This document shows positions 27,601-34,567 of a stretch of DNA of 64,000 nt, one piece after another. The position numbers and the translations under genes are program-made. Source of the DNA: an uncultured Lachnospiraceae bacterium (lineage in GTDB: Bacteria > Bacillota > Clostridia > Lachnospirales > Lachnospiraceae); NCBI GenBank assembly GCA_947626415.1, contig CANQSA010000001.1:1-64000 (forward strand), in the 5' to 3' direction. Position 1 is the stretch's first letter. Every line of letters starts with the position of its first letter. Under the pieces are notes generated by a model. The model had not been told where the DNA came from. It did no database searches and saw nothing but the letters and a program-made list of their open reading frames with translations.

Positions 27601-27908
27601 GACAGTTCAGAACACAGATTCAGTCCGGACTGGCCTCCCAGATTCGGCAGCAGCGCGTCCGGCCGTTCTTTTTCGATGATCCGTTCCAACCGTTCTACAT
27701 TCAACGGCTCAATATAAGTCACATCCGCGATCTCCGGATCGGTCATGATCGTCGCCGGATTGGAATTCACCAGCACGATCTCATATCCCAGCTTCCGAAG
27801 TGCTTTACAAGCCTGCGTACCTGAATAGTCAAACTCGCACGCCTGTCCGATAATAATGGGTCCTGAACCGATTATCAGTACCTTATGGATATCCGTTCTT
27901 TGAGACAT
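24684..27908 (-). CDS. carB: carbamoyl-phosphate synthase large subunit
   Basis: A 1074-residue enzyme, full family length, that makes carbamoyl phosphate from ammonia, bicarbonate and two ATP. Both ATP-grasp halves are present (SGPIIIGQACEFDYSG near the start, GGGPNRIGQGIEFDYCCVH midway), with the oligomerisation region between them and an MGS-like allosteric domain at the end (NTPVGQERKADDSYLRKAAI). The ATG at 27908 follows GGAGG at seven bases. The glutaminase subunit gene carA, usually adjacent, is not in this window. Confidence 0.97.
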   Translation of the reverse strand: MSQRTDIHKVLIIGSGPIIIGQACEFDYSGTQACKALRKLGYEIVLVNSNPATIMTDPEIADVTYIEPLNVERLERIIEKERPDALLPNLGGQSGLNLCSELSEKGILDKYQVKVIGVQVDAIERGEDRIEFKHTMESLGIEMARSEVAYSVEEALAIADRLGYPVVLRPAYTMGGAGGGLVYNVEELKTVCARGLQASLVGQVLVEESVLGWEELELEVVRDADNNMITVCFIENIDPMGVHTGDSFCAAPMLTVPKEVQKRLQEKSYKIVESIQVIGGTNVQWAHDPKTDRDIIIEINPRTSRSSALASKATGFPIALVSAMLASGLTLKDIPCGKYGTLDKYVPDGDYVVIKFARWAFEKFKGVEDKLGTQMRAVGEVMSIGKTYKEAFQKAIRSLETGRYGLGHVKDFDQKSKEELLRMLLTPSSERHFLMYEALRKGASVEEIHEITKVKAYFIEQMKELVEEEEALAAHPGELPSDEALISAKKNGFSDKYLSQILGISEDAVRERRIALGVEEAWEGVHVSGTQDSAYYYSTYNAEDKNPISSGKPKIMILGGGPNRIGQGIEFDYCCVHASLALKKLGFETIIVNCNPETVSTDYDTSDKLYFEPLTLEDVLSIYKKEKPVGVIAQFGGQTPLNLAADLEKNGVKILGTSPAVIDLAEDRDRFRAMMDKLGIPMPESGMAVNVEEALQIAKEIGYPVMVRPSYVLGGRGMEVVYDAEAMVGYMNAAVGVTPDRPILIDRFLGHATECEADAISDGTHAFVPAVMEHIELAGVHSGDSACIVPSKYISEENVKTIKEYTRRIAEEMHVQGLMNMQYAIEDGKVFVLEANPRASRTVPLVSKVCNIRMVPLAIDIVTAELTGRPSPVPALKEQNIPYYGVKESVFPFNMFQEVDPVLGPEMRSTGEVLGLAKHSGEAFYKAQEATQTRIPLSGTVLISVNDKDKPEVVEVARDFADAGFKILASKHTCELIREAGIEAEMVYKLQEGRPNMLDLITNGDVDLIINTPVGQERKADDSYLRKAAIKKKVAYMTTIAAAKATISGIQSLKRHKSGEVKSLQELHSEITER

Positions 27909-27957
27909 CTTTTTTCCTCCATCAGTCATATTAAAAAGCAAACTTTTACTGCAATGT

Positions 27958-27986
27958 ATTATACATGAAAAGCAGGTATATCGCAA
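27958..27986 (-). promoter_or_regulatory. sigma-A promoter for carB
   Basis: Minus-strand TTGCGA (27981-27986), 17-base spacer and TATAAT (27958-27963), about 50 bases before carB. The leader is too short for a PyrR attenuator. Confidence 0.72.
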
Positions 27987-28015
27987 TGCAAGAATTGTCT
28001 TTTTTTACAAAAAAA

Positions 28016-28495
28016 TTATTTGTGGTATGGCTCCCCGTGAAGAATGCGGTAACTCCGGTAAATCTGCTCCAGCAGGATTACCCGCATCATCTGGTGGGGA
28101 AATGTCATTTTTGAAAAACTGAGCGCGTAATCGGAACGCCGGAGAACTGCCTCTCCCAGTCCGATCGAACCGCCGATCACAAATACCACCTCACTGTTTC
28201 CCTGGATCCCCAATTGCCCGATCTTTTCCGCCAGTCCTTCCGAATCCAGCATTTTTCCGGTAATTTCCAGAGTGATCACATAGGCGTTTTCTTTGATGTG
28301 CTTAAGCAGCCGTTCCCCTTCCCGGTCCCGGATCTGCCGCTTTAGGGCTTCGCCGGCCTGATCCGGCGTCTTTTCATCCGCCACCTCGATCACATCCAGT
28401 TTACAATATTTGCGCAGGCGCATGCTGTATTCCGCAATGGCGTCCTGCCAGTATGATTCTCTGATTTTTCCCACTGCTAAGATCGTAATATGCAT
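28016..28495 (-). CDS. rlmH: 23S rRNA (pseudouridine1915-N3)-methyltransferase RlmH
   Basis: A 159-residue SPOUT methyltransferase that modifies helix 69 of 23S rRNA, exactly the length of the Bacillus protein. It shows [20 protein letters not shown] and the C-terminal [17 protein letters not shown] ending HGEPYHK. GGAG six bases upstream supports 28495, not the ATG four codons earlier. Confidence 0.97.
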   Translation of the reverse strand: MHITILAVGKIRESYWQDAIAEYSMRLRKYCKLDVIEVADEKTPDQAGEALKRQIRDREGERLLKHIKENAYVITLEITGKMLDSEGLAEKIGQLGIQGNSEVVFVIGGSIGLGEAVLRRSDYALSFSKMTFPHQMMRVILLEQIYRSYRILHGEPYHK

Positions 28496-28538
28496 AAGCG
28501 ACTCCAATGTTAAATTTTAGTTAATTTTGCTTTTTCAG

Positions 28539-28567
28539 TTGTTTTTCTTCTGATTTCTTTTTATAAT
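28539..28567 (+). promoter_or_regulatory. sigma-A promoter for the two-helix membrane protein gene
   Basis: TTGTTT (28539-28544), 17-base spacer and TATAAT (28562-28567), 61 bases before the start codon. Confidence 0.65.
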
Positions 28568-28628
28568 AGATACAGTCCGATTCACAAAACCGGATATACG
28601 CTACACTTAGATTGAGAGGTACCGACCG

Positions 28629-29405
28629 ATGAACCGATATGTTTTATACTATGATCCGGACCAGACCGCGGTGGAGCAGGCCGAAGAATACCTGACAGAA
28701 CAGGGGATCGCAACCCTGGAATCCGCATGGAATCCGGAAGATCAGGTCTATGAGTTATCCACCCTGGAAGAAGAGTTTGAACAGGCCAAATCTCTGCTTC
28801 TGCGGTTTTTAAACCGACAGCTTGCGGAAAGCGGGGACGACGCCGAATCCACAGAAGAATCCGGGCCATTTTCCGATCCTGAAACCAAGCAGGAACGACT
28901 GAAAGAACTGAAAGAGCTTCTGGAAATTCAATCCGGTCAGCACGCCTATGTAAATAAGCATACGCAGTTTGAAGATAATTTTTCGTCCGCTCTTATTTTA
29001 CTGACCTTCGGTGTCCTCGGCGTTATCTTCATTATATTTGAAATGTGCGGGATCACGCATATCCTTACGCTTTCCAGCATTATGCGCTGGGTGTTCTATA
29101 TCTCCATGGGGATCCTGTTCTGCTTCTTTATATTCTGGGGGATCCGAAGCCTGTCTCATTCCCGGAAGCTGAGAGATCAGGCGGATACAGAGGATCAGAC
29201 CATACAGGAGATCCTGGACTGGGGGAAAGCACATCTGACGGCGGAGGCCATCGACAGTACCCTGGAGCCCGACCTGTCGGAATCCGATCTCTATTTCAAC
29301 CGCGCCGCGGTGATCCAGCAAAAACTGGAAGCCGCTTATCCGGACCTTGAGGTTTCCCTGCGGGACGAACTGTGTGAACGAATTTACGAAATGCTTTTTG
29401 AATAA
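28629..29405 (+). CDS. unknown membrane protein with two central helices
   Basis: I do not recognise this 258-residue protein. Residues 1-115 are soluble and acidic (a motif EEEFEQAKSLLLRFL is visible); two membrane helices lie at about 119-140 and 151-172; residues 175-258 form a soluble acidic C-terminal domain. Both soluble parts are probably cytoplasmic with a short outside loop. It is monocistronic, with its own promoter and a strong terminator, between rlmH and a Dabb gene. Family and function cannot be assigned from sequence alone. Confidence 0.8.
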   Translation: MNRYVLYYDPDQTAVEQAEEYLTEQGIATLESAWNPEDQVYELSTLEEEFEQAKSLLLRFLNRQLAESGDDAESTEESGPFSDPETKQERLKELKELLEIQSGQHAYVNKHTQFEDNFSSALILLTFGVLGVIFIIFEMCGITHILTLSSIMRWVFYISMGILFCFFIFWGIRSLSHSRKLRDQADTEDQTIQEILDWGKAHLTAEAIDSTLEPDLSESDLYFNRAAVIQQKLEAAYPDLEVSLRDELCERIYEMLFE

Positions 29406-29413
29406 TCTGTTAA

Positions 29414-29441
29414 AAAAGAGGCTGTATGCGCAGCCTCTTTT
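29414..29441. terminator. bidirectional terminator
   Basis: AAAAGAGGCTG (29414-29424) pairs with CAGCCTCTTTT (29431-29441), loop six, with A- and T-tracts on both sides. It serves the plus-strand gene ending at 29405 and the minus-strand Dabb gene ending at 29448. Confidence 0.88.
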
Positions 29442-29447
29442 TAATCT

Positions 29448-29741
29448 TTATACTTCGTAATCCAGACACGCACGGTCCGTCAATACGCTTCTGACATATT
29501 TTCCGGCAGCCACATGGCCGTCGCTTACCTGATAAGCCTGCAGTGCTTCTTTTGTCTCAAAACTGCTGATTAGGGCAATATCCCGGTTGCTGGACTCCAT
29601 TTCATTGATCGTTACGGAGATGGATAAAATTCCGGGAACTTCATCATGCAGCGCTTCCAACAGTTCTTTTACGTGCTGCATTGCTCCCAGCTTATCCTCT
29701 ACTTCATCCTTTACATTCCACATCACAATATGATGAACCAT
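29448..29741 (-). CDS. Dabb (stress-responsive A/B barrel) family protein
   Basis: A 97-residue dimeric alpha+beta barrel of the Dabb family. It begins MVHHIVMWNVKDEV and has the later family blocks RDIALISSFETKEALQAYQ and HVAAGKYVRSVLTDRACLDY. Members act as small oxygenases, cyclases or proteins of unknown role, so no reaction is assigned. It lies 31 bases after nfnB and probably ends that operon. Confidence 0.88.
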   Translation of the reverse strand: MVHHIVMWNVKDEVEDKLGAMQHVKELLEALHDEVPGILSISVTINEMESSNRDIALISSFETKEALQAYQVSDGHVAAGKYVRSVLTDRACLDYEV

Positions 29742-29772
29742 TCCATACCCTCCATTTTAATCCTTATTTCTG

Positions 29773-31164
29773 TTACTGATTACTTAAATATTCATGAATG
29801 CCCTTTGCGCCCGCTTTTCCTGCTTCCATGGCAAGGATAACCGTCGCCGCGCCTGTTACCGCGTCACCGCCGGCATATACGCCTTCTTTGGTAGTCTTTC
29901 CGTTCTTTTCATCCGCAATAATGCACTTCCATTTATTGATCTCCAGACCTTCTGTGGTGGATGAGATTAACGGATTGGGGGAAGTTCCAAGCGCCATGAT
30001 CACCGTATCCAGTTCCAGTTCAAATTCAGATCCGGGAATCACAACCGGTCTTCTTCTGCCTGAAGCATCCGGCTCCCCTAATTCCATTCTGACACATTCC
30101 ATACCGGTTACCCAGCCGTCTTCATTGACCAGGATCTTCGTCGGATTCGTCAGCAGATCGAACACGACGCCTTCTTCTTTCGCATGGTGAACTTCTTCCA
30201 CTCTGGCAGGCAGTTCTTCCTCGCTTCTGCGGTAAACAATATGTACTTCCGCTCCCAGCCGAAGCGCGGTTCTCGCGGCGTCCATCGCCACATTGCCGCC
30301 ACCTACGACGGCAACCTTCTTGCCGCCTACAATCGGCGTATCATAATCTTCCCGGAATGCCTTCATCAGGTTATTTCTGGTCAGATACTCATTGGCAGAG
30401 AATACGCCGTTCGCATTTTCTCCCGGGATTCCCATAAACTTGGGAAGTCCGGCGCCCGAACCGATAAAGACTGCCGAAAAGCCTTCCTCCTGCATCAGCT
30501 GGTCAATGGTAATCGACTTGCCGACTACCACATTGGTTTCGATCTGAACGCCCAGTTTTTTTACGTTCTCGATCTCTTTCTGCACAACCGCATCTTTGGG
30601 AAGACGAAATTCCGGAATTCCATATACCAATACGCCGCCCGGCTCATGCAGTGCCTCAAAGATCGTCACTTCACAGCCCAGTCTTGCCAGATCGCCGGCG
30701 CAAGTCAGTCCTGCAGGACCGGAACCGATCACGGCGACTTTCTTTCCGTTTGTCTTTTCCGGCGCTTTGGGAACATAGCCCATCTCTCTTGCGGTATCCG
30801 CCACAAACCGCTCCAGCTTTCCGATAGAAACCGGATCGCCTTTGATCCCGCGGATACATTTGCCCTCACACTGCGTTTCCTGCGGGCAGACCCGCCCACA
30901 GATTGCCGGCAGGGCGGAATCCTGCGCGATCACATCGGCAGCGCCGATAATATCGCCATCCTTCACTTTTTGAATAAAAGCGGGAATGGATATGGAAACG
31001 GGACATCCTTTTACGCACTGCGCGTTTTTACAGTTCAGGCAGCGACCTGCTTCCGCCTGTGCTTCTTCCAGATTATATCCCAGACAAACTTCTTCAAAAT
31101 TGGTCGCTCTGACCTTCGGCTCCTGCTCTCTGACAGGAACTCTCTTCAATACATTCACATCCAT
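29773..31164 (-). CDS. nfnB: NfnB, large subunit of NADH-dependent ferredoxin:NADP+ oxidoreductase
   Basis: A 463-residue flavoprotein, often annotated as glutamate synthase small chain (GltA). The N-terminal domain holds two [4Fe-4S] cluster motifs (CLNCKNAQCVKGCP, then CGRVCPQETQCEGKC). FAD-binding VAVIGSGPAGLTCA and NADP-binding VAVVGGGNVAMDAARTA follow. It partners the adjacent NfnA-type subunit, whose stop overlaps its start in TAATG. No gltB large subunit is nearby, so the bifurcating NADH/ferredoxin/NADP+ transhydrogenase is favoured over glutamate synthase. Confidence 0.9.
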   Translation of the reverse strand: MDVNVLKRVPVREQEPKVRATNFEEVCLGYNLEEAQAEAGRCLNCKNAQCVKGCPVSISIPAFIQKVKDGDIIGAADVIAQDSALPAICGRVCPQETQCEGKCIRGIKGDPVSIGKLERFVADTAREMGYVPKAPEKTNGKKVAVIGSGPAGLTCAGDLARLGCEVTIFEALHEPGGVLVYGIPEFRLPKDAVVQKEIENVKKLGVQIETNVVVGKSITIDQLMQEEGFSAVFIGSGAGLPKFMGIPGENANGVFSANEYLTRNNLMKAFREDYDTPIVGGKKVAVVGGGNVAMDAARTALRLGAEVHIVYRRSEEELPARVEEVHHAKEEGVVFDLLTNPTKILVNEDGWVTGMECVRMELGEPDASGRRRPVVIPGSEFELELDTVIMALGTSPNPLISSTTEGLEINKWKCIIADEKNGKTTKEGVYAGGDAVTGAATVILAMEAGKAGAKGIHEYLSNQ

Positions 31165-32054
31165 TACTGATTACCTCCGCAGCCACAGCCGCCATGCTTA
31201 TGTGAAGCGCCTTCCTTCAGCTTCAGCATCGCCCTTCCTTCTTCGGTCTTATACATCTGCTGCCGCTTCATCGCCTCGTCAAAATTAACCAGATGCCCGT
31301 CAAATTCCGGTCCGTCTACACAGGCGAATTTTACTTCATCGCCCACGGTCACACGGCAGGCGCCGCACATTCCGGTTCCGTCTACCATGATCGGATTCAG
31401 GCTGACGATCGTCGGAATCCCCAGTTTCTTCGTTAAAAGACAGACAAACTTCATCATAATCATAGGACCGATGGCAACGCACACATCATAATGCTTACCC
31501 TGATTGACTACCAGATCTTCAATGACATTGGTCACCATTCCCTTTCGCTCATAAGAGCCGTCGTCCGTCGTTACATACAGATTCCCGGCAACCGCGCGCA
31601 TTTCCTCTTCCAGGATCAGCAGGTCTTTCGTCTTTGCACCCATGATCACATCTGCGTCAATGCCATGTCCGCGCATCCATTTTACCTGCGGATAAACCGG
31701 CGCGGTTCCTACGCCGCCTGCAACAAACAGATATTTTCTCTGCTTTACGGTTTCCAGCTCATCGGTTACAAACTCCGACGCAACTCCAAGCGGACCGATA
31801 AAATCGCGGAACGCGTCTCCGGCTTTGAGCCAGGACATCCGCTCCGTCGATGCGCCGACAACCTGAAATACAATAGTAATGATGCCTGTTTCCCGGTTAT
31901 AATCACAGATCGTCAGCGGAATCCGTTCTCCGACTTCATCGATCTTGGCAATAATAAACTGTCCCGGTTCACAGGAACGGGCAATCCTGGGTGCTTCCAC
32001 ATCCATCAGAAAAATCTTATCCGCGATATTTTCTGCTTTGGTAATTCGATACAT
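31164..32054 (-). CDS. nfnA: NfnA, small subunit of NADH-dependent ferredoxin:NADP+ oxidoreductase
   Basis: A 296-residue ferredoxin-NADP+ reductase-like protein (also called sulfide dehydrogenase/DHODH electron-transfer subunit). It shows FAD-binding RIPLTICDYNRETG, NAD-binding YLFVAGGVGTAPVYPQ and [2Fe-2S] cysteines in GTGMCGACRVTVGDEVKFAC. The tail ends HKHGGCGCGGNQ, a histidine/cysteine-rich extension. The start at 32054 is set by GGAGG; the frame continues 42 codons upstream. It is coupled to nfnB. Confidence 0.9.
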   Translation of the reverse strand: MYRITKAENIADKIFLMDVEAPRIARSCEPGQFIIAKIDEVGERIPLTICDYNRETGIITIVFQVVGASTERMSWLKAGDAFRDFIGPLGVASEFVTDELETVKQRKYLFVAGGVGTAPVYPQVKWMRGHGIDADVIMGAKTKDLLILEEEMRAVAGNLYVTTDDGSYERKGMVTNVIEDLVVNQGKHYDVCVAIGPMIMMKFVCLLTKKLGIPTIVSLNPIMVDGTGMCGACRVTVGDEVKFACVDGPEFDGHLVNFDEAMKRQQMYKTEEGRAMLKLKEGASHKHGGCGCGGNQ

Positions 32055-32088
32055 AAACAAACCTCCTTGCAGCCATGCTGTTTTTCCC

Positions 32089-33849
32089 TTACTTAACGCC
32101 GGCTTCCAGCTTATAGCCGTTTCCTTCCTGCTGTGCGCGGTAAACAGATCCGTCGGAACAGCTGACCGCATACCGCTCAACCGTGTTATGCTGGGTGGAA
32201 ATGATATAGTACAGTTTTCGATCCTTCAGATAGGTCTCAATATAAGTAAATCTCATTTCCGAGCCGTTTTCAAATTTTCCGTCCAGATTTTCCAGAATGC
32301 CTGCTGTCAGCAGAGCATTTTTCAGCTGATCCAGCGCCGCGGTATAGGAATACGCGCGGTAAGGCACAAAATTATAAATACATCTGGTTACGCTGCTCGA
32401 TACGTCTCCCGAATTATAGATGACCGCCGTCAGCACCGTATTTCCGATCGGCATATCAAACGGTTCTTTGTATTCGGTTGAATTCTTATCCGGTATGGTA
32501 CCGTCTGTCGTATAATAAGCAGTACACCCTTCCGGGACTTCGATCGTGATCTCTCTGAATTCCGTATAGTCACCGCTTTCGGGACTGATCTTCGGCGGCA
32601 TAACGGCATTGATCTTATATTTGACTGTCATAACTTCGCTCTTGATCCCTTTGGGATTGATCGCGATCGCCTTCAGGGTAACCTCACCCGGATTACTGAA
32701 CTGCAGTGCAGTTTCATACAGATCCGATTTTTCAGTCGGTTCCTCTCCGTTCGTCGTATAATAGATCTTATTCTCCGACAAACTGGTCAATTCTACCGAG
32801 ATCGGCTCATTGTATTCTCCCTCCGCAACGCTGGGCACCGGGGTTGAGAAATCATAATCCTCCAGTTTATCTCCGATCTCCGTTCCCTGGACCTTAGACA
32901 TCAGATTTTCAATCTTTGCTACATTATCCGTTTTCTGATATAAAACCAGCAATGCTTCGTAGTAACTGATCTCATTGCCGTTTAACCCGATCAGATTCTC
33001 CAATACGGTGATCGCTTTAGATTCTTCCCCTTCCATCTTCTCATAAGTCTTCCAAAGCATCTCCTTCGCTTTGATCTTCTGTTCTACCGTATTCGCCTGA
33101 TTATCGGCCCGGATAAATTCCGAGACCGCCGCCTGCCAGCTTTCTTTATCGAAATAACTCTGTGCGTTCTCGTAATACTGATTAAATTTGGCATTATCCT
33201 GTCCGAAGATCAGTAAATAAGCGCCGCCAAGCACGCCGATGATGACCAAAACGACAACGACTGCGGTAATGATCGCACCGGTCCGCTTTTTCTTTTTCGT
33301 ATTTCGTTTCCGGTCTGCCTCTCTTACCGGTTCTCTTTCCCCTTTCCGCTTAGAGCCGGCGGGTTCCGCATCCGTTCTTCTGCCGGGGCGCTCTCCGCGT
33401 CTGTCTTCCGGTCTTTGGCCTCGTCTTGCGGCGGCCGATTCCTGTTGACTCTTACGCTTCCGATTGGAACGATAACGATCCGGAATCTCATCCAGATCGT
33501 CGTCATCATCCGGAATCCAGACTTCTTCTTTTCTGCGTTCGTTATGTACGCTCTTCTGGATCTCTTCTACGGGAAGATAATCGGAAACATCCATATCGTC
33601 AGGAAAATCAATATCATCAACGGATTCCCTCCTGGTATTCTTCTGCGTCTCCGCTTTCTTCCGTTCGGTATTCTGCGCAACCTGTCTGGGTACCGAAAAC
33701 TTTCCCGTATTTTCGAGAATATATTCCACATCGCTGGAAATATCCTCTTCCACGATGTCCATATCCTCGACTTCGTCAATCGGATTTCCGCACTTCAGAC
33801 AAAACGCCTGTCCCTCTTTATATTCCTCTCCGCATTTTCTGCATTTCAT
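32089..33849 (-). CDS. zinc-ribbon membrane protein with chitobiase C-terminal-like repeats
   Basis: A 586-residue protein of unclear function. Order: N-terminal zinc ribbon (cysteines 3, 6, 17, 20); a long charged disordered region (about 25-190) ending in a lysine block; one membrane helix (191-216); a helical TPR-like segment (220-340); two tandem domains resembling the chitobiase/beta-hexosaminidase C-terminal family, each with a KIYYTTNGEEPT or CTAYYTTDGTIPD block; and a unique end. Ribbon inside, repeats outside is the likely topology. It lies 34 bases before nfnA, probably in the same transcript, though a functional link is not evident. Confidence 0.8.
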   Translation of the reverse strand: MKCRKCGEEYKEGQAFCLKCGNPIDEVEDMDIVEEDISSDVEYILENTGKFSVPRQVAQNTERKKAETQKNTRRESVDDIDFPDDMDVSDYLPVEEIQKSVHNERRKEEVWIPDDDDDLDEIPDRYRSNRKRKSQQESAAARRGQRPEDRRGERPGRRTDAEPAGSKRKGEREPVREADRKRNTKKKKRTGAIITAVVVVLVIIGVLGGAYLLIFGQDNAKFNQYYENAQSYFDKESWQAAVSEFIRADNQANTVEQKIKAKEMLWKTYEKMEGEESKAITVLENLIGLNGNEISYYEALLVLYQKTDNVAKIENLMSKVQGTEIGDKLEDYDFSTPVPSVAEGEYNEPISVELTSLSENKIYYTTNGEEPTEKSDLYETALQFSNPGEVTLKAIAINPKGIKSEVMTVKYKINAVMPPKISPESGDYTEFREITIEVPEGCTAYYTTDGTIPDKNSTEYKEPFDMPIGNTVLTAVIYNSGDVSSSVTRCIYNFVPYRAYSYTAALDQLKNALLTAGILENLDGKFENGSEMRFTYIETYLKDRKLYYIISTQHNTVERYAVSCSDGSVYRAQQEGNGYKLEAGVK

Positions 33850-33910
33850 AGCTGACCTCCACGTTTCTTTTCTATGCGCGATAATGCAATAGAAATTTAC
33901 ACTTCTTTTT

Positions 33911-33939
33911 ATTTTATCACATATTTTTTATTCTTGCAA
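33911..33939 (-). promoter_or_regulatory. promoter for the zinc-ribbon protein and nfnAB
   Basis: Minus-strand TTGCAA (33934-33939), 17-base spacer, TAAAAT (33911-33916) with an extended -10 TGA just before it. Confidence 0.65.
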
Positions 33940-33950
33940 GCCAACTTCTG

Positions 33951-34556
33951 TTACAGTTTCGTTACAGAGTAGACACACCCGCAATAATTCTGCCGGTACA
34001 GCCCATATTCGGCAGACAGCTCCACAGACCGCTGATATCCGCCCTTTTTCTTAAAATCGGAGACCAGATAAGCTACCCCGTACTGTTCTCCCAGTTCCGT
34101 TCCGATGGCATTCAGAGCGTCCGCCTTTTTTAACGGGCTGATGGAAAGCGTTGTGGTAAAATAATCATACTGTCCCGCCTTTGCCAGCTGCGCCGCGCGT
34201 TCCAGCCGCAGCCGGTAACATACCATGCAGCGCGCTCCGCCTTCCGGTTCTTTCTCCAGACCTTTTACGCTGTCATAAAATTCGGCAGGCACATAGGGTT
34301 CCGGGATCAATTCTACCGAATACTTACAGGGAAGCGCCTCGATCAGCCGCTTTTGCTCCTGAATCCGATAATCATATTCCGCTTCCGGAAAAATATTCGG
34401 ATTGTAATACAGAACCGTTATGGAAAAATACCGGGACAGATATTCCAGCACATAACTGCTGCAGGGCGCGCAGCAGCTATGCAGCAGCAGTTTCGGAACG
34501 ATTCCCTGTTCTTCGATCTTCCGGATCGTTTCATCCAATACTTTCTGATAATTCAT
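33951..34556 (-). CDS. queH: epoxyqueuosine reductase QueH
   Basis: A 201-residue enzyme that reduces epoxyqueuosine to queuosine in tRNA. The four conserved metal-binding cysteines are visible: LLHSCCAPCSSYV near residue 28 and GGARCMVCYRLRLERA near residue 110. YFTTTLSISPLKKAD is a further family block. It lies 11 bases after the PBP gene. No other queuosine gene is nearby. Confidence 0.92.
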   Translation of the reverse strand: MNYQKVLDETIRKIEEQGIVPKLLLHSCCAPCSSYVLEYLSRYFSITVLYYNPNIFPEAEYDYRIQEQKRLIEALPCKYSVELIPEPYVPAEFYDSVKGLEKEPEGGARCMVCYRLRLERAAQLAKAGQYDYFTTTLSISPLKKADALNAIGTELGEQYGVAYLVSDFKKKGGYQRSVELSAEYGLYRQNYCGCVYSVTKL

Positions 34557-34567
34557 TTTGCGCTCCT

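Noticed and set aside
27909-28015. Pyrimidine (PyrR) attenuator or riboswitch before carB
   Set aside because: The leader from the promoter to the start is only about 45 bases and shows no terminator/antiterminator pair.
29773-31164. Glutamate synthase small subunit (gltD-like)
   Set aside because: There is no gltB nearby and the gene is coupled to an NfnA-type subunit, so NfnB is the better reading, although the families are homologous.
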